This document shows, piece by piece, positions 21,438 to 33,055 of a stretch of 64,000 bases of DNA; within the stretch, counting starts at the first letter, position 1, and the number at the start of each line of letters is the position of its first letter. Location of the stretch: assembly GCA_003255065.1 (NCBI GenBank), contig QAOA01005809.1, positions 110,684 through 174,683 of the forward strand, read 5' to 3'. Made by a program: the position numbers and the translations under genes. The notes beneath the pieces are model-generated. The model was not told where the DNA came from. It was given only the letters and a program-made list of their open reading frames with translations, and searched no databases. The stretch is from Cercis canadensis (taxonomy: Eukaryota > Streptophyta > Magnoliopsida > Fabales > Fabaceae).

Positions 21438-22185
21438 AAAAAAAATCCCGCTAGATTGAAAACTTGAAAGGGTGGTCTAGGCAAAAATTAGGACGCCCAA
21501 AAATATGTGAGTGGTTTGTTTATATGACATATTTATTTATTTCTTTAAAGTATGTCACATTATCATGGTTTTCAGATTTCAGAATAATATCTTCTAAATC
21601 AAATCAAAGCCCGAGATCTGCTAGAGGTTTTCTTTAGTGATAAATGAAACAGCAATACCTTGAAAGGGTGTTGAAAAATAAAAAGAAGGAAATAGTTAAT
21701 CAAAAAGATTTATCTTAGCCTTCATTTGTCAAGGAGTTTGTAATTTCATTATGTGAAAAAAAAACAAAAAGGTAAGAGAGAGAGAATTTAGCTGACAAGG
21801 AAAGAAGTCCAGTATGCTAATGAGAAAAGATACATCTAAACGAGTTGATTTTTAAAAGAGTGAATTTTAATTAAACCGTCTTCTCCTTGCAAGAAATTAA
21901 ATATGTCTCGTCCTAGTGCCATAGGGTACGTTCATTTCAATCATTAATTTTCAGCTATTACAATTTTTACTATTACATTTTCATGTCATTAATTTTTTCG
22001 CCATTAATTTTCATGTCATTACATTTTCAACCATTAATTTTCATGTCATTATAGTTCCAACCATTAATTTTTTGTATACCGAACAAAATACTTGTCTTTT
22101 TTCTTTACATGTTTCCTTCGATAAAGTGTGATAAGCAAGAGTTTAACACATCATTTTAATAGGAAACAAGTAAAGAAGGACAAAC
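21438..22185. other. 3' untranslated tail of the Tat-type element with a short tandem array
   Basis: No coding frame is visible. At about 21,945-22,070 there are about four imperfect units of CATTAATTTTCATGTCATTA with variable TTTTCAAC spacers. The stretch between GGGTACGTTC (about 21,931) and ATACCGAACA (about 22,077) could be a small MITE, but the terminal repeats are too diverged to be sure. A weak polypurine tract (AAGTAAAGAAGGA) precedes the LTR start at 22,186. Confidence 0.5.
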
Positions 22186-23280
22186 TGTAGACACTGATTT
22201 TTGTCCGAGAAGATTTTTGATCGGATTTTTATTTTTCATAAAAATAAAAAATTATATATATAATGTGTGTTCATTTTTAAATTCTTTTTTTATTTATTTA
22301 TTTGTTTCTCTTTTAGTAAAAAAAAAATTAATTTTGTTTCAAAACTTATTTAAGTAGACAAAAATTCATTCTTTTTCTAAGCTCATGGCCCATCATTTTA
22401 TTTTATTTTCATGCATTTATATCAAAGAGAATTAGAGATGGCTTTTTAGTATTTTTAACCCATAGGGGTATTTTTAGAAGAATCAAATTTTTGTGTTGCC
22501 CTAGATACCATTCAGCTTTGTGTGGGCAAAAGAGAGAGCAAAAGAGAATGAAAAAGATATGCGGCAGTAGAGGGGAAAAAAAAAGAAGATAAAAAATCTA
22601 AAAGGAAAAGGAAAGTGAGAGGAAATTTCCTAGGAAGGAAAGAGATATAGTGCGTACAAGGGAGGGGAAAACAAGAACCCATTTAGCAAATAGAGAAGAG
22701 AGAAACCGAATGACAGTGAAAGAGAACAAGAAAATGATTTTTGAGCAAGAAGAAGAGACTATAAATGAAGTGATAAAAAGCAAAAACGGTTTTGGAGAAG
22801 AAAGGGGAGCAGAAACCAAATGAGAAGAACAGAGACTAGAGCAAAAACCAAGTAAGGTTAATTATCCCTTTTGTTTTCTTTGATTTTCTTTGTTGCTGTC
22901 CTATTTTGTTCTTGGTGTTCTTGAACCGACTTAGTCAATTTCTTGTGTTGATTCATCTTGTTCTTTTAATTTCTTGTTGTTTCTTTGTGTTTTCTTCCTA
23001 AATTTGAAAATTAAAAAAAAAATTATGGGTTATGTTCTTGAGCTGTCTTATTCTGTTCTTGAAGTGAGGGCTATTTGATTAATCATCTTTAATATCAAGG
23101 CATGATCAAGGACCTTTGGAGTACTTCTTGTTGGTATTTTGGTGCATGATCAAAGGAGTTTTAGGTTAGTTCATTTTTACCAATTCTGTGTTGTTTGGAA
23201 GTCTTTATGCTGCGAAGATTTTAGGTCTTTGGCAAAGTCATGATAATGTCACCTAAGCATGATTTTTTTTTTTTAATTTT
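22186..23280 (+). repeat. 3' LTR of the Tat-type element (probable)
   Basis: It starts TGTAGACACTGATTTTTG, a typical start for LTRs of this plant group, right after a purine tract. It includes purine-rich sequence (22,550-22,850) and T-rich sequence (22,860-23,000). The right border is not clear, because the region runs into a poly-A tract with an N at 23,311. No matching 5' LTR was found upstream of the DUF7745 ORF. Confidence 0.6.
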
Positions 23281-23738
23281 CAGATTTAGAAAAAAAAAAA
23301 AAAAAAAAAGNAAAAAAAAAAGAGCAAAGAAACAACAAAGAATTAAAAGAACAGGATGAATCAACACAAGAAATTGACCAAGTCGGTCCAAGAACACCAA
23401 GAACGAAATAGGGTAACAACAAAGAAAATTAAAGAAAACAAAAGGGATAATTAACCTTACTTGGTTTCTGCTCTAGTCTCGGTTATTCCCCTTTGATTTC
23501 TGCTCCCTTTTCTTCTCCAAAATCGCTTTTGTTTTTTATCACTTTGTTTCTGGTATCTTCTTCTTGCTTAAAAATCGTTTTCTTACTCTCTCTCACTACT
23601 ATTCGGTTTCTCTCTTCTCCATTTGCTGAATAGATTTTTGCTTTCCCTCCCTTGTACGCACTATATCCTTCTCTCTCCTAGGAAATTTCCCCTCACTTTC
23701 CTTTGCCTTATAGATGTTTCTATCTTTTTTTGAACAAT
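22577..23738. repeat. Long inverted repeat made of two LTR segments
   Basis: 22,577-22,996 and 23,321-23,738 are imperfect reverse complements of about 420 bases each, with a spacer of about 325 bases. Examples are GGAAATTTCCTAGGA with GATATAGTGCGTACAAGGGA in the left arm, and TCCCTTGTACGCACTATATC with TCCTAGGAAATTTCC in the right arm. The right arm is a piece of the same LTR family in reverse orientation. A transcript across it would fold into a long hairpin. Confidence 0.85.
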
Positions 23739-26115
23739 ACTGCTGGAATTCAAAATGCTCAGGCAGCTAACAGAAGAAAGAACTTCAAGTTTCAATATGG
23801 AGACTCAGATGAGGCAGGGCTTATAGAAAACATGTTACTGATGATCAAGAATATCTAACAATATGTAGATGATACTTAGCTATTGTCTAACATCTACATT
23901 TGCTTTCTTGGTACTAACAACAAAACCATTTCATACCATAAAAATTAAGTTACAGCCAGCATGCTTAGCAAGGTTAAACCAAAATAATCACAAAGCCAGT
24001 TACACCTACTAAAAACTAAACAATCTATCAACATTCACTAAAATCTACAACTCCTATATAAACCATTTGAATAGATCCAAAGAGTGCAACAAAAGTTGCT
24101 TTGAGATCATTAACCACTCTCCTACCTCTTTAATCTACTAGAATGACACCAGCACCGACAACATCCTTGTTTCCTTCCCATGCTCCTTCTGTAAAGAACA
24201 AAAGAGTTGTACTTGGTATCTAACATCTCCCTTTAAAATAATAGTTAATATGGTAGGCCTAGTTTATTAATGGTAACCATTCACTTCTTATCAAAAAAGC
24301 AATATTTACTTAAATTTCAACACCAAAATCAATTCTCGGTTTATCATGTGGCAAGATAGCAAAATATAATTTGTCTATAGGAGCAATATCATAGTCATAG
24401 TCTAACTTGACTTCTCTAATTGCTTTTTTCTTTTTACTAGCTTACACAAATTAATAATTTCTTCATTCTTTTGGCTTTGAAGTTGCCCCTACACAAGGAC
24501 TAGGCATACACTATTTAACTACAAATTAATCACATTTATGGAAAAGAAATTTATAGAAGACAATGAGACAACCTGTTGGCTCAAATTATAACTACTGGCA
24601 TGACACCATTACCATGGCATTCTTGAGTTATACTTGGACCAATGATTTCAAAAGTTCTATGATATGAACAAAAACACTGGAAACAATATACAACCTCAAT
24701 TCAGTTGAGAATCATAAATTGAAGCTTATAAACAATCCAAAACCAGAAGAACCATAGTTCAACTAATTAATAGATTTCAATTCAATCATTACTAATGCAT
24801 TCTTATGCAAGAATACTCTAAGTTAGGTACCCACCAAAAATAAGCCTCCATTTTACATTGGGTTTTTATTTTTTTTTTAAACCACACATGATAAGCTAAA
24901 AGCCTAAAAGAATGAAAAAAGGGATAGATATAATTTAATAGGAAGCCAACTGAGCAAAACTAACCTGAATTTCAAAGAGAAAACACAGCTACAGGATCCA
25001 AGCTCAGCATCAGAGTGAAACCAGGTTTTCAATGTAAAAGACTTGGATAAAGCAAATTCTTGTATCCCTTAATCTTAGGACACTTCATTGTATTATCTCT
25101 TGGGTTATAGAAAATCAATTCAGAATTGTTAGCTCCGAACAGAATTTCACCAGTTTCTAACAAGAACAAAGGTTTAAGAGTGTAACACAGGTAACACAGG
25201 CCCCAACCAACAACCTGAGGATCAATCATCACCAATTTAGTCATCACTAATTTAGTCCAGGACTCTTTAACTCCGTACTCCTTCATCAGCCACAAAACTA
25301 AATAATCTCCCTTAGGAAAATCATAGTAACACAACCTTTCCCTCAAAACACCAATTCTAGAGAAGGAATAATCATTGTCAATGTCATCTTGACGAGGTAG
25401 CAAAATTTCTGTAAATGACTCCTTCCCCATCTCAAGAAACATAACCCTTTGATCAAAACGTCCATCTGACCATAAGCGAATGGTAAGACAGTTAAGAGTG
25501 CCACACACAAATTTCCCCAACATATCAACTGGTTGAGGAACATAAGGGACATTCTGAATCTGTCTCCAAGAATTGGCACCCACCGTCTAAACTCTCACCT
25601 CTTTAGCGTCAGCATTACATAAGGCCCCCACCACCTTGTAGTTTTCAGTGAGATGATCATAACCAAATCCAGAAAAAACCATAGCCTTGTCGTTCCAATG
25701 CAAAATTGGGGGTTTTTTGGATGCCCATCTGGTAGATGGGTTCCACAAACGGAAAAAATATGATTTTTCAGTATGATATTTCAGGCACAGTAACCCATTG
25801 CATGAACCGACCACATCGAACTCATTCGTCAATGGATATCTAGCATCAACCTCTGTGGATGGGTTACTAACTCAGGATTGTACAGAGCAAGTTATCAAAC
25901 TGTCGACCTCCAAGGATAAATTTGCGGTGAAAAACAATAATCGACGGTGATATAAATTTCCTTTTCCCTCTGAAGGTGCATCCTAACAAATTGGGGATCA
26001 GAAATTAAGGATTTCCATGACTTGGATACGCACCTGAATTGAACAAGGAATTTCACTGGAACCCTTAACAAGATCTCAACAACGAGTTCATCATGCAGAA
26101 TCGGTGATCGATGAG
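23738..26115. repeat. Segmental duplication, copy 1 (F-box block)
   Basis: This block matches 28,856-31,306 at high identity over the 3' flank and body of an F-box gene, for example TGACACCAGCACC followed by CCTTGTTTCCTTCCCATGCT at 24,147 and 28,903. Copy 1 has about 360 extra bases (23,780-24,144) with AGAA at both borders, suggesting a deletion in copy 2. Confidence 0.85.
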
Positions 26116-26194
26116 AAGAGTCTGATGGCGCATCGCTCTCACGCTCTGCTAGTGGTGGCGCGTGGCCGATGTGATTGTCGCTATGGCGCGACAT
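25029..26194 (-). pseudogene. F-box protein with F-box-associated (FBA) domain, copy 1, broken
   Basis: It belongs to the large plant family of SCF ubiquitin-ligase substrate adaptors related to At3g23880. The likely start is MSRHSDNHIGH at 26,194, followed by the F-box (ILHDELVVEILLRVPVKFL, QFRCVSKSWKSLISDPQFV) that would bind SKP1. The FBA part has VGSCNGLLCL, LWNPSTRWASKKPP, FGYDHLTENYKVV, VGANSWRQIQN and FYNPRDNTMKCPKIKGY. Lesions are a frameshift at about 25,905-25,917, a TGA at 25,872-25,874 and a TAG at 25,587-25,589 (Tyr in copy 2). A typical gene would give about 390 residues without introns. The C-terminal 184 codons are still open. Confidence 0.86.
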
Positions 26195-26219
26195 TTTGTT
26201 GCCGCTTCTTCTCCACACT

Positions 26220-27172
26220 GCCTCTCAGACGTAAGGAGGAAGGACTTAATTATTTTTCTGTGTAACGACTATTATTTGTTCTCCTCTAATACATAATAGA
26301 TATACGTTTTGTTCTTTTTTTTTTTTTTATTACATAAAAGTTTAGCCATTACAATACTCATAGACTTGACTTTTTTTTATTAAGGTTAACATGAGGGGAA
26401 GGAACTCTAATCGCTTAAGCAAGTGGTCTCGAGTTCAAGCCATTGTAGATATAACAAATTTTTTTGAGAAAAATTTTCGTTTTAATGCCCTACAATATCT
26501 CAAAGAATTAGTTTTAAACAAAACTTAAGAATAGAAAAAAAAAAAAAAAAAGACTAAACTTTTACATAAACTTATAAACTTGTATTGGTAGGTACAGAAT
26601 ACATATTTAGTCTGGTTCTTAATTAAAACATGGATTAAGTGATAATAAATATATATAAGTCATTGAATTTTGGGAGCTTTTTTTATTTTTTAATAAAAAT
26701 TAGGCATAAATGTAATTTTAATATTTTATTTTAATCTTATAAATGTTTCGATCTCTTATTTTTAAACAGAATTTTTAAGTCTCTCAAATTTTACGAAATG
26801 AATGAATTAATTCACATTCTTAACATCATCAAACCAAAAAAAAACTAACCTTGATGCTAATGTGAGATACATTTGGCTGCCACATGGCAGTGACGTGGTA
26901 AATTTTATTTTTTTTATTCTACGTCTCTCACTCTCCCTTCTTCTCTCTCACACAGAGACCAGGTTCAACTTCCCCATTTCTTTGTTCCAGCAGCAGCCAC
27001 GGCTTTGCTGCTTGAGAAAACCTCCGGTGGCCGCGAATTCATCTTTTCCTAATTCTTCTTCTTCAGTTTGTTTTCATAGAAGGGGATAATATGACATCGG
27101 AAAGTTGAATCATAATAAAAAAAAAAAGAGTAGTTCATACAGGGAAACTAGAAATTCAAAGTCCTCTAAACT
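26220..27172. other. Intergenic region with a SINE-like relic
   Basis: It is AT-rich with poly-T/poly-A runs at 26,312-26,327 and 26,535-26,551. The only structured item is the SINE-like relic at 26,390-26,480. The open frame near 26,862 is low-complexity and not convincing. Confidence 0.5.
26390..26480 (+). repeat. tRNA-derived SINE-like relic 1
   Basis: ATCGCTTAAGCAAGTGG followed by TCTCGAGTTCAAGCC resembles RNA polymerase III A and B boxes. A close copy lies at 33,775-33,860 (GTCGCTTAAACAAGTGG, TCTCGAGTTTGAACCC), and both continue with CAACAAATTT and TTGAGAAA. Two dispersed copies with pol III-like boxes fit a SINE family. The ends and target duplications are not defined. Confidence 0.45.
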
Positions 27173-27540
27173 TCAATTCAACATCTGCAAAAATCTCATA
27201 TAAACATATTTCTGTTCAACATCCACTGTCTGCAATTCAAACCATCTACTTTTCCCTGTGTGCTTTGACAAAACATCAGCTCCACGATAAATCCCAGGCT
27301 GCAAAAATGTAATAAAAAATTTGTTACCAGGAAACAGAGACGCGAAACCTACCGGAGTAACCCAAGGCAATAGCAGGAACCCAATAAGAAAATCCAATAG
27401 CATCAAGGTGAGCGAATCGGTAGAAACAGAGACGCGAAAGTTACCGGAGATATCTGCAACAACGGCAATGTTTCCAAAGGGAGATGGTAGTTGTTGTTCA
27501 AGCTCAATGTCAAACTCTCCATAGTTGAACATAAATATGA
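27173..27540 (-). pseudogene. Gene fragment of unknown origin
   Basis: The minus-strand frame starts MFNYGEFDIELEQQLPSPFG and later contains GIYRGADVLSKHTGKSRWFE and LQTVDVEQKYVYMRFLQ. Exon-like borders occur (TTTTTGCAG before the second block, and GGTAAC/GGTAGG donors), so the middle of the open frame may be intron. The second block looks like a conserved globular domain that I cannot name. It is probably a partial gene copy. Confidence 0.35.
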
Positions 27541-27771
27541 AAGGAAAATTCTACTGAAACCCAATTGAGGAAAAGAATAACAAATCAGTAGTCACCAAGG
27601 GCTGTTTCCAATTGTTTGGTTAGCCACTTCTTCCCCTTTGAAGCAAGGGCAGGGATGAGGGAAGGGGAGGAGACAAAATGAGGGTAATTTGAGAAAATTC
27701 ATATTTTTATTTTAAGAAAAAAGAAAATGGAATATTATGAGAATATTCCTAACAGAAGTTAGTAAAAGGAA

Positions 27772-28570
27772 TGACTAAAACCTTATTTTGATTTTTCACT
27801 TATAAAGGCATTATCAATTTGGTCCTGAGTACAAAAACTTATACTTTAGTCTCTCACTTAATAATTTCACTTCAATTAATGCTAGCCCCAAAATGATGCC
27901 GTTTTGGTTTTAATATGAAAAACCATCTTCCTTTCCGCGATAGTCCACCAATGCTGATGATGAAACTGCTGCCACTGTTCCCTCTTCAAATCCTGCTCTT
28001 GATTCTGGTCTGGATAAGCACCAGCCTAAAGACGACGTAGAGAAGGGAGAGATTCCCGAAGAGGAGGTTGGTGAGATTGGGAAAAAGCAAATGTGGTATG
28101 CTATGATCGAATTTTATCATGTTATTCTTCCTGTTAGGTGAGAGGGCAACAAAACTCTAACTAAAAGTGCAGGAGAGAAATATAGGACTGGCTCATAGAT
28201 GAATTTGGAGCACCACCCATGCTCGCCTTCAAATCACCCAGAGTTGGTGTTGTTCGTGCTTTAGAATTGGTGCAATGGAAAAACCTTTCCTCCCTCTTGA
28301 GAATGGCCGACTATTGTGGATCTATTAAAACCTAAATCGCAGGGAATTAAGTGGTTTGTCCATTTGGATGTCTAACGTAACATTTAACAGTATCATGTCA
28401 CTTTTAACCGTCCACATTAGCTCTTCCGTTAGATTAATTAGTGAAAAATAAATAGAAGAATTTAATCGAAGCTTTAAGTGATTGACTAAAATGATAAGCA
28501 TTTGTATTCAAGAACTAAATTGAGAATGTCTTAATAAGTGAAAGACCAAAATAGAGTTTTCGTAAGAGAA
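27772..28570. mobile_element. Foldback / MULE-like element carrying a coding fragment
   Basis: 27,772-27,870 and the reverse complement of 28,475-28,570 align over about 95 bases (ACCTTATTTTGATTTTTCAC against ACTCTATTTTGGTCTTTCAC; TAGTCTCTCACTTAATAATT against TAGTCAATCACTTAAAGCTT). Long terminal inverted repeats suggest a Mutator-like or foldback element. I could not prove a 9-bp target duplication. Between the arms, a plus-strand frame at about 27,951-28,120 reads NADDETAATVPSSNPALDSG and DDVEKGEIPEEEVGEIGKK, an acidic host-like peptide, so it may be a Pack-MULE-type capture. Confidence 0.55.
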
Positions 28571-29762
28571 TTTTGTGTTAGTTTTAAAAATAGAGGGAAG
28601 GGTTGCATATATTACATAAAAACTCAATTTCTTTACTAACACTTTAATTTCTCAACTTTGCCAACACCCACACATAGAAAAGTGAAACAAATTCAAATAG
28701 AAAAGGGTTTTGAATTGTTTGCCAAAGACATCTAGTCTGACATGAACATGAAAATTCTCACCAACATTCTAGAACACTTTGTTTTCAGGCTCACTACAAG
28801 AAAATAGCACTTCTATGATAAGAAAACAGCACCGCCTTGTTCTGTAATTCTATTTTTCTTCCAATACTTAGATCCAAAATGCTAAGGCAGCTGACAGAAG
28901 AATGACACCAGCACCTGCAACTTCCTTGTTTCCTTCCCATGCTCCATCTTTGAAGAACAGAAGAGTTGTGCTTCGTATCTAACATCTCCCTTCAAAATAA
29001 TAGTTAATATGGCAAGCCTAGTTTATTAGTGGTGACCATTTACTTCTTAACAAAAAAGCAATATTTCCTTGAATTTCAACACCAAAATCAATTCTTGGTT
29101 TATCATGTGGCAAGATGAGCCCAAGCAGAGTATGAATAGAAGATAGCAAAATATAATTGTCCATTGCAGCAATATCATAGTCCTAGTCTAACTTGACATC
29201 ATCTCTAATTGCTTTCTTTTACTAGCTTACACAAATTAGTAGTTTCTTCATTCTTTTGCCTTTGAAGTTGCCCTTACACAAGGACTAGGCATTCACTATT
29301 TAGCTTACAAATTAATCACATTTATGGAAAAGAAATTTATAGAAGACTTGTATATATGGAGTGAGGCAACTTGTTGGCTCAAACTATAACTACTGGCATG
29401 ACACCATCACCATGGAAACATTCTGAACCTTCACATTATTCTTGAGTTATACTTGGACCAATGAATTCAAAAGTTCTATGATATGAATCAAAACACTAGA
29501 AGCAATATACAACCTCAATTTAGTTGAGAATCATAAATTGAAGCTTATAAACAATCCAAAACCAGAAGAACCATAGTTGAACTAATAAATAGATTTCAAT
29601 TCAATCATTACTAAAGAATGAAAAAGGGCATAGACATAATTTAACAGGAAAATGAGCAAAACTAACCTGAATTTCAAAGAGAACACAACTACAAGATCCA
29701 ATATCAGCATCAGAGCGAAACTAGGCTTTCAATGTAAAGACTTGGATTACGCAAATTCTTGT

Positions 29763-30411
29763 TGTTGGGGAAATTACCATAAAAATAACACAACACCTGG
29801 ATCAAATATTCTCACCTGTTAAATTAAATAGAACCAGCAAGCCACAAAATCCAAACGACTAGACTACACTACACTGATAATCTAATCACCAAGAATAAAT
29901 AACAACAGGAAAAATAAATTAGACACACCAATTTTTAATGTGGAAAACCCCTTTGAACAAGGGTAAAAATCTCGGGACCTAGTCCAGCAAAATCTCCACT
30001 ATAACAGTAGTCAATGGATACATAGAAATTCACCACAAATATTGTGGGACAATACAATACCAAAACTCCACAATAACAAACACCCACTAATTACACAAAT
30101 AACCTCAAATAGGCTATACAAAGTAAATTCACTAGATAAAAGAAAACAACGATCTGACTATACAAGATGAAACTCAACACTCCAGGAATAATATGCTAAA
30201 ATTTGGTTTGAATCTGAACACAAATGACCGTCTGATCGTCAAACTAAAGTGGCTGAAATTTTCTTTCCTTTTCCCACCGGCGTCTTCCCAAAATGGAGAC
30301 TCTCTCTCTTTTCCTTATTCTTCTTTTAAAATCGAAACTTACCAAGCAAGTTTTACTTACTTTTTAGTAAAAGTTATCGTGGACCCCACTTGGGTAGTGA
30401 CACACGTGACA
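29763..30411. mobile_element. Solo LTR inserted in duplication copy 2
   Basis: The 649-base insertion begins TGTTGGGGAAATTACC and ends ACACGTGACA, the TG...CA ends of an LTR. CTTGT is duplicated at 29,758-29,762 and 30,412-30,416. Copy 1 has the uninterrupted site ATTCTTGTATCCC at about 25,058. Inside is GTGGAAAACCCCTTTGAACA, a sequence I recognise as common in plant LTR families. The family (copia or TRIM) is not certain. Confidence 0.85.
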
Positions 30412-30416
30412 CTTGT

Positions 30417-31306
30417 ATCCCTTAATCTCAATAGACTTCATTGTATTATCTCTTGGGTTATACAAAATCAATTGACAACCCATAGCTACAAACAGAACTT
30501 CACCAGTTTCTAACATGAACAAAGGTCTGATAGTGTGACACAGGCCCCTACCAACAACATCGCGAGGATCAATTATCACCAATTTAGTCCTGGACTCTTC
30601 AACTCCATACTCCATCGGCCACAAAACTAAATAATCTCGCTCGAGAAAATAATAGTAACACAGGCTGTCCCTCAAAACCCCAATACGAGGGAAGGAATAG
30701 TCATTGTCATCTTGATGAAGTAGCAAAAGTTCTGTAAATGACTCGCCTTCCCCATCTCAAGAGACATAACTATTTGATCAAATCGTCCAGCTGACCATAT
30801 GCGAGTGCCAAGCCTATTAAGAGTGCCACACACAAATTTCGCCAACACATTCAATGGTTGAGGAACATAAACGAAATTCTGAATCTGTCTCCAAGAATTG
30901 GCACCCACAGTGTAAACTTTCACCAAGATTTCTGAAGCCTCTTCAGGGTAACGATACCATAAGAATGACACCACCTTGTAATTTTCAGTGAGATGATCAT
31001 GACCAAATCCAAAAAAAAAAAAAAAGATAGCCTTGTCATTTCAATGCAAAATTGGGGATTTTTCGGATAACCATTTGATAGATGGGTTCCACAAACGGAA
31101 AAAAATATGATTTTTCAGTATGATATTTCAGGCACTAACATGCCCATTGCAAGAACCGATCACATCGACGGTGATATAAATTTTCCTTTTCCTGGTGCAT
31201 CCTAACGAATTGGGGATCAGAAATTAAAGATTTCCATAACTTGGATACGCACTTGAATTGAACAAGAAATTTCACTGGAACCCTTAACAGTATCTCAACG
31301 ACGAGG
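30417..31306 (-). pseudogene. F-box/FBA gene, copy 2, truncated and frameshifted
   Basis: It is homologous to the gene at 25,029-26,194. Readable blocks are VYTVGANSWRQIQNFVYVP, FVCGTLNRLGTRIWSAGRFD, DNDYSFPRIGVLRDSLCYY and LILYNPRDNTMKSIEIKGYK. Lesions are a frameshift near 30,700-30,730, a run of 15 A (about 31,010-31,025) in place of coding sequence, and a deletion that joins the F-box end (SLISDPQFVRMH) to the CLKYHTEKSYFF block. The N-terminus is lost at 31,306. The solo LTR sits just past its 3' end. Confidence 0.84.
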
Positions 31307-31309
31307 AAG

Positions 31310-32540
31310 CCTGTATTAAAGCTACCTAAATCAAGAGAGAGCCATTATTTTCATACTCGATTTTGTTGATACCACACCTTACTTAATATTTAAATATAAT
31401 ATAGATTAATTTATTTTCATTTAATATAAAAAAATTTAGTCAATTATAAAAATCCCAATAAAATGCGAAAAGAACAAGCTCCCAATATTATTACCTTTAT
31501 CAATCTCCTTAAATGTTACTTCATTTGTCTTTCTCCCTTTAATCATAGTAAATGCACCCTTGGGCTCAAGAATTCCTCTTTAGGACGTAATTGCTGTTGG
31601 GTAAGGTTTTTATGAAAAATTCATAACCCTTTATTTTTATTTTTTTTTCCTTATTTAAGATCGTCTTGTTTGTTTCACCTAAATGTGTGATAATTAATAT
31701 AAAAAAATCAACTTGATTAAATTGGTTGTCAAATTTGCGTGACATATCACTTCTAAATTATTGTTAGAATTGACTTAATTCTCTTATGTACCAAAATAAT
31801 TGTATAGAAAATTCATAGGATATTAGTTAGATCCCATACACATTTTAAGAGCTGTTGATGCTATATATGAAGGATTTCAATCTGAGTTAATTAAACAAAT
31901 TAAGATATAGTGCAAATTTGTGGTGTTTTTTGTTCACAATATGAATGCTAGACTTATTGATCCTGAATTTGACCTAATCATATAATGGGTGATTCAAGCT
32001 CTGACATTGCTGCTTTCTACAGAAACTCAGCCTTAAAACAAACATAGTCCATGATAGATTTATACCCACAATTAATTAGCCATGTTTTTTATGAAGTTGA
32101 TTGTAATATCAAAGTTATTGATACCCGTTCCTACCTCCTCTTTCTCTTCTCTTATTGAATACGCAATTATCTGAAGACCAAATACAATTCCAAAGGAGTG
32201 TCCAAGTTAGGCACGTAAAAAGAATAACTTGGCTAGCCATATATCAGAAATGTTAAACTAATTTTGGGGATCAGGGCTGATTCTTTAATATTGACTCTTA
32301 AATAAGATCTATCTTCAGCTAGCGTATATAATAGTGTTTGTAATTTCAGTCAACAGTAAGTTTTGATTGGAGGGATATGGATAACTCTACATATTGAGTC
32401 AATCAAAGATATTATTATCAACTTGTTTGTCACAATTTACCACCCCAGAAATTCAACTTTTCAATTCAAATAAAACTGCACAAAGGGAATTAGTGAACCA
32501 TGTACATATGTGATCTCCTAAAGGGTGTAAGACCCAGCAT
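31310..32540. other. Intergenic, no feature found
   Basis: It is AT-rich sequence with no convincing frame, splice pattern or repeat structure on either strand. It includes the upstream region of the cysteine-rich peptide gene. Confidence 0.6.
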
Positions 32541-32549
32541 CCCAACCAG

Positions 32550-32557
32550 TATAAATA
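32550..32557 (+). promoter_or_regulatory. TATA box of the cysteine-rich peptide gene
   Basis: TATAAATA lies 64 bases upstream of the ATG. The same box with the following bases (TATAAATATGCTTC) precedes the broken copy at 33,521, which shows that the promoter was duplicated with the gene. Confidence 0.7.
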
Positions 32558-32613
32558 TGCTGCCTTCCTCCTATTCTGATCATCTTCCCAACAAATTTCC
32601 TATATTGTAAGCA

Positions 32614-33055
32614 ATGGCAAGTAACTCATTAAGGTGTACTTTTATGAGCCTTTTCATCCTTGCGATGATCTTGTCGCCAACTTTGACATGTGAAGCCCAA
32701 TCACCACCAGGTAATCTCTAAACATAACATCTCATCAATAGAAATGATTTATTATTTATTTAATATGATTCCAAGCAAGTTTCATAATAAAATTTGTTTG
32801 CAAATGAAATCAATTCAATAATTTTAATGGTTCCATACTCAATATAATTAAATTCACATTTATTTATTAATTACGTTGTTGATTAGATTATGATATGGGT
32901 GCTAAATTAATGTTGATCTCTTTCTCTCTCTTTTTCTTGAAGATGATGGACCGATATGTCCTGCTTGTGTGTGTTGTGGTGAAGCCCCTCCAGATGGATG
33001 CTGCCCATGCTGTGTCTCTCCGCCTGCTGAACCTGCGTCACAGGATAATCCTTGA
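32614..33055 (+). CDS. Small secreted cysteine-rich peptide (69 aa, two exons)
   Basis: The exons are 32,614-32,710 and 32,943-33,055, with intron sites CCAG|GTAATC and TTGAAG|AT; joined they give 210 bases with the stop. The first 28 residues form a signal peptide (SLFILAMILSPTLTC then EA), so the product should enter the secretory pathway. The mature peptide is about 41 residues with eight cysteines in the pattern C-x2-C-x-CC-x7-CC-x-CC (ICPACVCCGEAPPDGCCPCC), with proline-rich spacers and an Asp/Pro tail. Similar short proteins with ICPACVCC are known in dicots without a firm function. It could be a defence or signalling peptide or a metal-binding peptide. A TATA box lies at the expected distance. 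Confidence 0.78.

Larger units (their letters stand above)
28856..31306. repeat. Segmental duplication, copy 2 (F-box block)
   Basis: It is the partner of 23,738-26,115. It is truncated at its right end at about 31,306, where the F-box coding sequence is cut just upstream of DELVVEILL, and it contains a later LTR insertion at 29,763-30,411. Confidence 0.85.

Noticed and set aside
26862-27089. 75-codon plus-strand frame
   Set aside because: It is low-complexity Ser/Leu/Phe from a CT-rich tract, with no family resemblance or splice context.
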